Source: Alphaproteobacteria bacterium
Lineage (GTDB): Bacteria > Pseudomonadota > Alphaproteobacteria > ATCC43930 > CGMCC-115725
Length of the DNA stretch: 13,054 bases
NCBI GenBank assembly: GCA_005884825.1
Contig: VAZT01000013.1
Coordinates: 1-13,054, forward strand
Reading direction: 5' to 3'
In this document: in pieces, positions 6,937-13,054 of the stretch
Numbering within the stretch: position 1 is the stretch's first letter
How the letters are laid out: the number at the start of each line of letters is the position of its first letter
Notes under the pieces: generated by a model
What the model saw: the letters and a program-made list of their open reading frames with translations, nothing else
Told to the model about the DNA's origin: nothing
Databases searched by the model: none
Made by a program: the position numbers and the translations under genes

Positions 6937-8835
6937 TCAGACCGACACCGCGAACACGCGGCCCCAAATACCGAGACTGATGATCCGCCAAATGGAAAAA
7001 TCCACGGGCCTGCGCCCCTCGATCATATCGGCCATATGAGCACGCACACCGCGCGGGTTGAGCAACCCCGGATAGCGTTCGAGGGTCTGCTCGATTCCGC
7101 CCAGCACCGCCTCACGCAATGGTCCACGAAACCAAGTCTCTTCCGGGGTGGTAAAACCCAGCTTGTCGCGCCGCTGGCGGATTTTCTCCGGCAAGATTCC
7201 ACTCATCGCGCGGCGAAGCACGCGCTTCGTGTCGCCGCCCACGATCTTGTGCCGGTCACCCAGACCAATGGCGAATTCAACGACACGATGATCGAGAAAC
7301 GGAACTCGCGCCTCGATGCTGTGCGCCATGCTGTTGCGGTCTTCCCAGTGAAGCAGCATAGCCAAGTTCGCAGAATGGGTCAGGACGACGCACAGGTCGC
7401 CGATGCCGCGCACCGCCGGTCGTCCGATGCTCTCTCGCGCGATTTCGAAGGCACTGCTGCCGAGATAGGGGCGCAGCCCGTCGCCGGCGAGCCAATCATG
7501 GTGCGCCACAGCCAGACGCTCGCGCCGCAGCCAGCGTACCCAACGCGCTGGCGCAAGCAGCACGAGCAGGCTTCGGATCTGCTCCGCGAGCGAGACGCCA
7601 TGCCATGCCCGACATTCCAGTGCCGCGTGCAATAGCGTGGCAAATTGTCGCCGCCTGATCAGGTCGGCAAAGTAATGGGGAAAGCAGCTGTGATATCCAG
7701 CGAGCTGCTCGTCGGCGCCCTGCCCGTCGAGCATCACTTTGAGCCCCGCTCGGCGGGCCTCCTCGAATACACACCATTGCGCGAAAATGCTGGTGCTGCC
7801 ATAAGGCTCGTCCTGGTGCCAGGTGATCCGTTCGGCCAAAGCGAACGCGTCCTCGAAACGCGGGTAGCACCAGTGGGGGATGCACCGCGTGCGCTCGACC
7901 ACCGCTTCCATAAACCGGCGTTCGTCGACGCTCTGCTCGTCATAGCAGGCGCTGACGCTGTTGACCTTGGCGCGTTGCCCCGCGGCGTCGAGCTCGCGCG
8001 CCATCAGGCAGACTATCGAGGAGCTGTCGAGCCCGCCCGACAGGCAGGTCCCCACCGGCACGTCCGAGCGCAGGTGGATGCGCACGGAATCGGCAAGCAG
8101 CGCGCGAAGGCACTGTCCGGCCTCGCGCTCGCCGATGTCGAGGGTTCCAGGCTCCAGGATCCGATACCATCGGCGGATTGGTAGATCTTCGCCGAGCTGC
8201 CAGTGCTGTAGGTCGAAGCGGACACATTCCCCACCGCGGAGCTGGCGCACACCCTCGAACAGCGTCCCGTCGGTGTGCTCCATGATGCCTGCCGACAGAA
8301 AATCATACGTCCGGGCGATGTTCAGCCGGGCGGAGAAACCCGAGAGGCCCGTGAACTGCTTTATTTCGGAGGCGAGCGCGACACCTTGAGGCGTGGCGAA
8401 GACATAGAGCGGCTTGATGCCAAAGGAGTCGCGCGCGGCGAAGATCGTCTGCGCGGCGGCGTCCCATACGACGAAAGCGAACATGCCGACGAGACGGCCG
8501 AGGGCGGCCTCACCCCACCGCACCAAGGCAGCCAGAAGCACCTCCGTATCGGATTGAGTGCGGAAGCGATGCCCGCCCGCCTCGAGCTCTTCGCGCAGCT
8601 CGATATAGTTATAGATCTCACCATTGTAGACGATCCAATAGCGCTCGGCATAGGCCATCGGCTGTTGGGCGGCGTCGGACAGGTCGATGATGCTGAGCCG
8701 CCGATGACCGAGCGCCACCGGTCCGGCAACGCTGCTGAACACCTTCCAGCCACTCCCATCCGGTCCGCGATGCGCGACCACGTCGATATTGGCGGGATCG
8801 GGGGCAAAGCCGAGCGAGAACCAAATGCCGCACAC
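6937..8835 (-). CDS. asnB: AsnB-type glutamine-dependent amidotransferase (asparagine synthase family), copy 2
   Basis: The protein has 632 residues. The start is GTG at 8835, giving Met-Cys2-Gly-Ile with the cysteine nucleophile, preceded by AGGAG at the right distance. The glutaminase domain has HRGPDG (22-27), NGEIYNY (71-77) and SDTEV (95-99). The synthetase domain has SGGLDSS (266-272), DGQGADEQLAGY (370-381) and WEDRNSMAHSIEARVPFLDH. Both half reactions look intact. As in copy 1, Gln (372) stands where bona fide asparagine synthetases have Glu. It is clearly diverged from copy 1: the central part and C-terminus differ strongly, so this is not a recent duplication. The likely role is transfer of glutamine amide nitrogen to a sugar carboxylate in polysaccharide assembly. 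It lies between two GT4-like genes. Plain asparagine synthesis is less likely, given two copies in one sugar locus, but cannot be excluded. Confidence 0.92.
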   Translation of the reverse strand: MCGIWFSLGFAPDPANIDVVAHRGPDGSGWKVFSSVAGPVALGHRRLSIIDLSDAAQQPMAYAERYWIVYNGEIYNYIELREELEAGGHRFRTQSDTEVLLAALVRWGEAALGRLVGMFAFVVWDAAAQTIFAARDSFGIKPLYVFATPQGVALASEIKQFTGLSGFSARLNIARTYDFLSAGIMEHTDGTLFEGVRQLRGGECVRFDLQHWQLGEDLPIRRWYRILEPGTLDIGEREAGQCLRALLADSVRIHLRSDVPVGTCLSGGLDSSSIVCLMARELDAAGQRAKVNSVSACYDEQSVDERRFMEAVVERTRCIPHWCYPRFEDAFALAERITWHQDEPYGSTSIFAQWCVFEEARRAGLKVMLDGQGADEQLAGYHSCFPHYFADLIRRRQFATLLHAALECRAWHGVSLAEQIRSLLVLLAPARWVRWLRRERLAVAHHDWLAGDGLRPYLGSSAFEIARESIGRPAVRGIGDLCVVLTHSANLAMLLHWEDRNSMAHSIEARVPFLDHRVVEFAIGLGDRHKIVGGDTKRVLRRAMSGILPEKIRQRRDKLGFTTPEETWFRGPLREAVLGGIEQTLERYPGLLNPRGVRAHMADMIEGRRPVDFSIWRIISLGIWGRVFAVSV

Positions 8836-8841
8836 GATCGG

Positions 8842-8846
8842 CTCCT
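8842..8846 (-). promoter_or_regulatory. Shine-Dalgarno of amidotransferase copy 2, embedded in the upstream stop codon
   Basis: The minus strand reads TAGGAGCCGATCGTG. AGGAG (8846-8842) sits six bases before the GTG at 8835, and the TAG stop of the upstream glycosyltransferase (8847-8845) overlaps it. It decides the GTG start and repeats the junction design seen before copy 1. Confidence 0.78.
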
Positions 8847-10098
8847 AGGCGACCCGGGTGCGGGTTCGGAGAAGCGTCGTGCGGTAAGCATTGACGAGAT
8901 GCTTCGATTCCCGCTCCCAACACAGCTGAGATGCCGCCGCGAGCGCATTGCCTTTGTAGTGGTCGATACTCTCGGGATCGAGTGCGTTGACCGCCGCGGC
9001 GATCGCTTCGCGATCGATGCTCGGAAAGGTCACGCCGAGTTCGTAATCGCGGATCAGCCGAGCCATCTCGGGCAGGTCGGAGACGCACAGGGCGAGACCA
9101 GCCATGACGTATTCAAAAAACTTGTTGGGCAGCGCGAACTCATTGTGGCGCGAGGTTCTCGGCAGCGCAAAGAAGCCGAGATCGAATGCAGCCGCTTCGC
9201 GCACCAGCGCGATCATCGGCACCGGCGGCGCCAGCACGATACGATCGGCCAGGCCCCGCTCACCGATGCGGCGCCGCAGTTTGTCGATATAATGGCCGTC
9301 CCCCGGGCCGCGCAAGGTCAGGTTGAATTCGGGCCGCCAGGCGGCAACGCTGTCGATCGTCGCCTCGAGGCCCCGACCGGGCGCGACAATGCCGTGGTAG
9401 AGCACGCGGATTGGGGCTGCGGTGGGCCGGAAATGGGCGCTCTCGAAAACCGGAGTGTTGCGGATGACGGCCGGCAAGCGGGGCAGTGAGTAGAGGTCCT
9501 GAAGCCGTTTGGCAATTCCTTCGGACACCGTCGAGACTACCGCCGCGCCACCAATCGAGCGTCGCTCGATGGCCCGGACGAGCGGCCGTTTCCAAAAGCG
9601 CCATCGCAGGCGATCAGCGAACTCCTCAGTGGCCAACTCATGGGTGTCGTAGCCGTAGACGCCACCTTTCTCTTCCGCCAACCGACTGGCAACCGGCAGC
9701 ATCTTCCAATCATTGGCGAGCCACACGTCGGCTTCGATCCGGCTGGCCCTGTCATAGATGTCGCGGGCATCCGCGGTTAGGCGCCAGTAGCTCCGGCACG
9801 CCACACTGCCGCCCAAACGGGCCGCAAGTAGATCGGCCCCATCGCGGATACGCGCCGCCCAAAATCCGAAAAGATCGGATTTTCGCGAATACCCTGCGTT
9901 GCGCCGGTAGTCCGCGGTTTCCACCCCGTCGTCTCCTTGTTGTCCCACCAGCCACGCAGGCGCGGGCGAGACGCCACCGGGGAGGCCCACGCCGACGACC
10001 TGCCAGCCAGCGTCCCAGAACGCATCGCCCTGCCGTCGGGCGCGCGGATCATCGCTGATCCGCGACAACGCAAGGATACAAATGGCGGGACGTGACAC
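8845..10098 (-). CDS. glycosyltransferase, GT4-like (GT-B fold)
   Basis: The protein has 417 residues. The start is GTG at 10098: the frame upstream has no ATG or GTG before a TGA at 10152, and translation begins sensibly at the first beta strand (AICILALSRISDDPRARRQ). The acceptor domain includes WLANDWKMLP near 126-135 and YGYDTHELATEEF near 148-160. The C-terminal domain has VIRNTPVF, then VLYHGIVAPGRGLEATI, LRGPGDG and FALPNKFFEYVMAGLALCVSDLPEM, the expected donor-binding region. It has the same overall plan as the GT4-like gene at 5657-6934 but low identity, so the two probably form different linkages. It is cytoplasmic with no membrane helix. AAAGG directly before GTG and GGAG eleven bases upstream are weak ribosome-binding candidates. 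The donor and acceptor are unknown. It is paired with the amidotransferase gene that follows. Confidence 0.86.
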   Translation of the reverse strand: MSRPAICILALSRISDDPRARRQGDAFWDAGWQVVGVGLPGGVSPAPAWLVGQQGDDGVETADYRRNAGYSRKSDLFGFWAARIRDGADLLAARLGGSVACRSYWRLTADARDIYDRASRIEADVWLANDWKMLPVASRLAEEKGGVYGYDTHELATEEFADRLRWRFWKRPLVRAIERRSIGGAAVVSTVSEGIAKRLQDLYSLPRLPAVIRNTPVFESAHFRPTAAPIRVLYHGIVAPGRGLEATIDSVAAWRPEFNLTLRGPGDGHYIDKLRRRIGERGLADRIVLAPPVPMIALVREAAAFDLGFFALPRTSRHNEFALPNKFFEYVMAGLALCVSDLPEMARLIRDYELGVTFPSIDREAIAAAVNALDPESIDHYKGNALAAASQLCWERESKHLVNAYRTTLLRTRTRVA

Positions 10099-10188
10099 CC
10101 TTTGCCAGACTCCGGCTATTGCAAGCGCACCTTGCGAAGTTCCTGTTGTTCATTAGATCGGGCAAGCGCGATTCGTATGAGCGGCGCC
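10099..10188 (-). other. intergenic gap between two glycosyltransferase genes, no gene
   Basis: These 90 bases are the longest gap in the window. The only structure I see is an 8-base direct repeat, GCAAGCGC on the plus strand, at 10121-10128 and 10162-10169. I find no convincing -35/-10 pair and no hairpin followed by a T tract. An internal promoter remains possible but is unsupported. Confidence 0.3.
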
Positions 10189-11439
10189 TCACGTCCCTTC
10201 CGAAACTGTGGCCGAGCGAGAGGCTTCTGTCGAACACTCGGCGCGCGCCGTAGACGTCACCATTCCCAATAGATGTTCGACCCGATGGGCGTAAGTGTGT
10301 TGCGAGAGCACATAATCATAGGTCTCCTCGACCATCTGGGTCCGGTAGCTCTCGTCCCGAAACCGCTCGATTGCCTCGTTGATATTGGTCAGATCCTTAT
10401 TGATGGCGATATAATGACGATCAGCCTCGAGGATCCCGTTATAGTGACCCTTCAGCAGCATCTGACAGGTTTTAGTGCCGATCGGCTCGAAGTGACGGGA
10501 CGAGATGCACTTGCCCGATAAGGTCCGCTCCTCGCACTGGTAGAACCTGTCAAAGACCTCGTCGAAATCGGCGGCCTGGTTCTCGTACAGGTTATAGGCC
10601 CGGGCGCGCTGCAATAAGCGACCTCGATCATTTAGATAATAAGTCCCGGATTCCGCGCCGATGATCGCCTTGCAGCCACCCAGGAAGCGGCTCCACGCCT
10701 CGCGAGGCACCCGCTCCTTGCGGATAGCGCATTGCAGGCCGCGGTCTGACCCGTGGTCCTCGAACCATTCGATCAACTCAGTGCGCTCCCGATCACCTAT
10801 GAACGGCCAATAGATATCGCCGATAAAGCCGATATCGACTTGCCGCGCGCTGTTCGGAATCGGGCAATATTGGTTGGGGTTGAGCGCGTGCGGCAATGCG
10901 AGAATGCGGCTACCCTCGCACTCGCGATAGAGCGCGTGGGCAGCCGCAATCGGGAGCTGGCTGCACACAAACTCGGCCTCGACGCCGCGGATGAAGCCGA
11001 TCTTTTCATCCAACAGGTCGTATTCGTTACCGAGGAAGACGACCAGCGGGGCGCGGCGACGGTCGAAGCGGTGCGCGTACTGCAGCAACAGGCTCATGTC
11101 GTCTCCCGTCGCGACATGGGAAATGACTATTAAATCGTACTTGCGCAGCCACAGTAGACAACGTGCCAAATGGAACAGATCGTGAATATAGCACACCTCG
11201 ACCGCGAGACTGGGCGAGGCGACAAAGGCCTCGCGCCAATCGGCACCGTAGGAAAGCGCCGCATAGGGATCGTGCAGCTCTGCAAACAGCGCCTGCAGCC
11301 GTGCATTGTTGCGCAATAGCCGGGGCGGCCGATCGCCATCCTGGTAGCCCAATACCCCGCGCAGTACGGTGTCCACGATGAAGTTCGGCGGACCAGCTCG
11401 CTTGCAATCGAGATAGAGCGTGGATAACCGCTCCTTCAT
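10189..11439 (-). CDS. glycosyltransferase of the CgeB-like / Glyco_trans_1_2 group
   Basis: The protein has 416 residues from the ATG at 11439; a GGA about six bases upstream is a weak ribosome-binding site. The N-terminal domain has YDLIVISHVATGDD near 101-114 and VVFLGNEYDLLDEK near 133-146. A hinge segment LPHALNPNQYCP (182-193) is of the type LPHAxxPxxF common in this group. The C-terminal domain has VDIGFIGDIYWP (201-212), GAESGTYYLNDRG (261-273), SSRHFEPIGTKTCQMLL (313-329), YIAINKDL (343-350) and HTYAHRVEHLL (381-391). This resembles the C-terminal domain of CgeB-like glycosyltransferases (PF13524 as I recall it). It lacks signal and membrane segments. The last 18 or so residues are polar and low complexity. 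It follows the CapG-like epimerase gene by 72 bases, so it could use the sugar made by that pathway; this is only a positional inference. Confidence 0.82.
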   Translation of the reverse strand: MKERLSTLYLDCKRAGPPNFIVDTVLRGVLGYQDGDRPPRLLRNNARLQALFAELHDPYAALSYGADWREAFVASPSLAVEVCYIHDLFHLARCLLWLRKYDLIVISHVATGDDMSLLLQYAHRFDRRRAPLVVFLGNEYDLLDEKIGFIRGVEAEFVCSQLPIAAAHALYRECEGSRILALPHALNPNQYCPIPNSARQVDIGFIGDIYWPFIGDRERTELIEWFEDHGSDRGLQCAIRKERVPREAWSRFLGGCKAIIGAESGTYYLNDRGRLLQRARAYNLYENQAADFDEVFDRFYQCEERTLSGKCISSRHFEPIGTKTCQMLLKGHYNGILEADRHYIAINKDLTNINEAIERFRDESYRTQMVEETYDYVLSQHTYAHRVEHLLGMVTSTARAECSTEASRSATVSEGT

Positions 11440-11474
11440 GGAGAGTCCGCTGGTGAACTTGAACGGCGCACGAC

Positions 11475-11491
11475 CGCGCCAAGGGGGCGCG
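11475..11491. repeat. short GC-rich inverted repeat between genes
   Basis: A perfect 6-base stem, CGCGCC and GGCGCG, encloses a 5-base loop in the 72-base gap between the CapG-like and CgeB-like genes. No T tract follows on either strand, so it does not look like an intrinsic terminator. It could slow or protect the transcript, or be chance in GC-rich DNA. Confidence 0.3.
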
Positions 11492-11511
11492 CCGGTCTGG
11501 CCTTCGAGTAT

Positions 11512-12600
11512 CTATTTTGCGTGTCGATAACCCAAAACGATGTTAACGACGGTGCGGCTTACCTCCTCCTCCAGGTATTCGCGCGGTGGCGTCCACGCCC
11601 CGGCCTTGTCCAGCACTGTTGCAATGCAGGTCAGGATCTGATCCGGATCCGCACCCGACAGGATATTGCTCCCGCAATCTATCGTCTCCGGCCGTTCCGT
11701 GACATCGCGGAGGGTGACATTGGGCGTGCCGAAAATGCAGCATTCTTCCTGCACCGTGCCACTGTCCGACAGAACGCAATAAGCCGACTTCTCGAGGGCG
11801 ATAAAGTCGGGAAATCCGAATGGTTCCATAAGTCGAATTTCATCGTCGTCGCCGCCCAGGCCGCACCGCGCCAGACGTGAACGCGTCCGCGGATGTGTAC
11901 TCACGATCACTGGCATTCCATAGACGCTGCGCAGCCGGGCGAAGCTTTGCACGAAGGCGCGCAGGCGCGGCTCGATATCGACATTCTCCGCGCGATGCAG
12001 CGTGACCAGGAAATAACGCCGTGGCGAGAGCGCGAGCCTCGTCAGTACGCTGGATGCGGCGATCAGCGACTCCGAGCGACGGATGACTTCGAGAATCGGG
12101 TTGCCGGTAACGAAGATCCGCTCGCCCGGAATGCCTTCGCGCAACAGATTTTGCCGGCTGCGCTCGGTATAAGGCATCAAGATGTCGCTGCTGTGATCGA
12201 TGACGCGCCGATTGATCTCCTCCGGCACGCGATCGTCGTAACAGCGGTTTCCCGCCTCCATGTGAAAAACCGGTATGTTGAGCCGCTTGGCTACCAGCGC
12301 GCACAAGCCGCTGTTGGTATCGCCCAGTACCAGCAGGCGATCGGGCCTTTCAGCAGCCAATACTGTCTCCGACCCCTCCAGAATTGCAGCCACTTGCGCT
12401 CCGAAGGTATCGCCCTTTGCCGCCAGATAATGGTCCGGCGGACGCACCCCCAGCTGATCGAAAAAGATGTCGCTGAGCTTCGCCTCGAAGTTCTGTCCGG
12501 TATGGATCAGTACATGCTGGCAGAGCCGGTCCAGCCGTTCGATGACCCGGCTCAGACGGATGATCTCCGGTCTGGTGCCGAGCACCGTCGCGACCTTCAT
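11512..12600 (-). CDS. wbjD: UDP-N-acetylglucosamine 2-epimerase family protein, CapG/WbjD/FnlC-like
   Basis: The protein has 362 residues, normal for the family. Motifs are GTRPEIIRLSRVI from residue 8, HTGQNFE (33-39), LGDTNSGL with D94, HMEAGNRC with E115, VPEEINRR with E127/E128, LHRAENVD with H202, STHPRTRSR, and LSDSGTVQEE near 280-290. The AGNRC version of the AGLRS motif, the DHSSDI segment and the ETNR-type context mark the CapG/WbjD/FnlC branch, which acts last in UDP-N-acetyl-L-fucosamine or L-quinovosamine synthesis by inverting C2. The ATG at 12600 shares ATGA with the stop of the dehydratase gene, so the two are translationally coupled. That pairing supports a joint pathway. The middle enzyme (CapF/WbjC reductase) is not between them and must lie outside the window or be replaced. 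It is distinct from the WecB/WbpI-like gene at the other end. Confidence 0.88.
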   Translation of the reverse strand: MKVATVLGTRPEIIRLSRVIERLDRLCQHVLIHTGQNFEAKLSDIFFDQLGVRPPDHYLAAKGDTFGAQVAAILEGSETVLAAERPDRLLVLGDTNSGLCALVAKRLNIPVFHMEAGNRCYDDRVPEEINRRVIDHSSDILMPYTERSRQNLLREGIPGERIFVTGNPILEVIRRSESLIAASSVLTRLALSPRRYFLVTLHRAENVDIEPRLRAFVQSFARLRSVYGMPVIVSTHPRTRSRLARCGLGGDDDEIRLMEPFGFPDFIALEKSAYCVLSDSGTVQEECCIFGTPNVTLRDVTERPETIDCGSNILSGADPDQILTCIATVLDKAGAWTPPREYLEEEVSRTVVNIVLGYRHAK

Positions 12601-13054
12601 CTCAGGAACTCGCCTTCGAGCTGAAGATCATGATCGATCATCAGTCCGCGACGCACCAGCAGCTCGTGCGTCTCAGCCGGGGTCATCACGTCGTCGGCCG
12701 AACTGTACGGTCTCCTCAGGAGCTCACTGTCCCTGTCATGGCTTTGCAGCTCAGGGAGAATGGGGCCTATCGCGTAATATCCGTTTCGGCGCACGGCCCG
12801 ATGACATTCCTCTTCGGAAATCAGCAGTTCGTGCAGCTTCTCACCCGGCCGGACTCCCGATATTACCGTCTTGATCGGCCGGTTCTCGATGAGCGCGGTG
12901 GCGACATCGACGATCTTGGCCGAAGGTGCGCGCGGAATATAGGTTTCGCCGCGGCGCGCCTCGCGCATCGCCACCAGAATGATATCGACCGCTTCCTCCA
13001 GGCTCAGCAGGAACCGGGTCATTCTCGGATCGGTGATCGTTACCGGCCCGCCGT
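12597..13054 (-). CDS. nucleotide-sugar 4,6-dehydratase, CapE/FlaA1 (Polysacc_synt_2) type, 5' end off window
   Basis: The last 151 residues are visible; the frame stays open to the right edge with GGPVTITDPRMTRFLLSLEEAV. An internal ATG at 13022 is the Met of the conserved DPxMTRF motif, not a start. Further family signatures are GETYIPRAPSAKI, GVRPGEKLHELLISEEE and YSSADDVMT. The NAD-binding Rossmann part and catalytic residues lie beyond the edge. Members remove water from UDP-GlcNAc to give a 4-keto-6-deoxy sugar, with or without C5 inversion (CapE/WbjB or PseB invert; CapD/WbpM-like retain). The ATGA overlap with a CapG/WbjD-like epimerase favours the CapE/WbjB role, making an L-configured 6-deoxy-HexNAc. 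The C-terminal tail (YSSADDVM onward) is closer to a wider group of single-domain polysaccharide dehydratases, so the stereochemistry is not certain. Confidence 0.88.
   Translation of the reverse strand, partial: GGPVTITDPRMTRFLLSLEEAVDIILVAMREARRGETYIPRAPSAKIVDVATALIENRPIKTVISGVRPGEKLHELLISEEECHRAVRRNGYYAIGPILPELQSHDRDSELLRRPYSSADDVMTPAETHELLVRRGLMIDHDLQLEGEFLR

Noticed and set aside
8275..9489. A 404-codon open frame on the plus strand
   Set aside because: It crosses the antisense of an amidotransferase and a glycosyltransferase, both with clear motifs on the minus strand; its composition is Arg/Asp/Gly rich without domains.
10121..10169. Two GCAAGCGC copies as an operator or attachment site
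   Set aside because: Two 8-base matches 41 bases apart can arise by chance, and there is no symmetry or mobile gene nearby.
11475..11491. Hairpin as a transcription terminator after the CapG-like gene
   Set aside because: The stem is only six pairs and no T tract follows on the minus strand; the downstream glycosyltransferase starts within 40 bases.

Overview
The window is an interior slice of a surface-polysaccharide (O-antigen or capsule type) biosynthesis locus from a GC-rich Gram-negative bacterium. All the genes I can support are on the minus strand, so transcription runs right to left. GC content is roughly 60% by eye. Frequent GTG starts and long meaningless antisense ORFs fit an alpha- or betaproteobacterial genome, but nothing here fixes the genus. 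Both edges cut genes: the right edge removes the 5' part of a nucleotide-sugar dehydratase and the left edge removes the 3' part of a UDP-sugar 2-epimerase.

In transcription order (right to left) the layout is: (1) a CapE/FlaA1-type 4,6-dehydratase, partial; (2) a CapG/WbjD/FnlC-like 2-epimerase, joined to it by an ATGA overlap; (3) a CgeB-like glycosyltransferase; (4) a GT4-like glycosyltransferase followed by an AsnB-type amidotransferase; (5) a second GT4-like glycosyltransferase followed by a second AsnB-type amidotransferase; (6) three extended short-chain dehydrogenase/reductases (SDRs) that resemble, from memory of their sequences, WbmH, WbmG and WbmF of the Bordetella O-antigen locus; (7) a WecB/WbpI-type 2-epimerase, partial. 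Junctions are very tight: 4-base GTGA or ATGA overlaps, stop codons embedded in Shine-Dalgarno (SD) sequences, and only two gaps of 70-90 bases. There is no gene-free stretch over 300 bases, and I see no RNA gene, insertion sequence, CRISPR array or convincing terminator.

The genes fall into two sugar-supply groups (right end and left end) around three glycosyltransferases. The Wbm-like SDRs, a WbpI-like epimerase and glutamine-dependent amidotransferases together point to a polymer containing 2,3-diamino-2,3-dideoxyhexuronic acid residues, some of them converted to uronamides. This is inferred from family relationships. No flippase, polymerase, initiating transferase, aminotransferase or acetyltransferase lies in the window.

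The two most notable points are these. The WbmF-like gene is broken: an internal deletion of about 119 bases near position 1114 removes its RDF/YN region and shifts the frame. Separately, the glycosyltransferase-plus-amidotransferase pair occurs twice in tandem with the same junction architecture.
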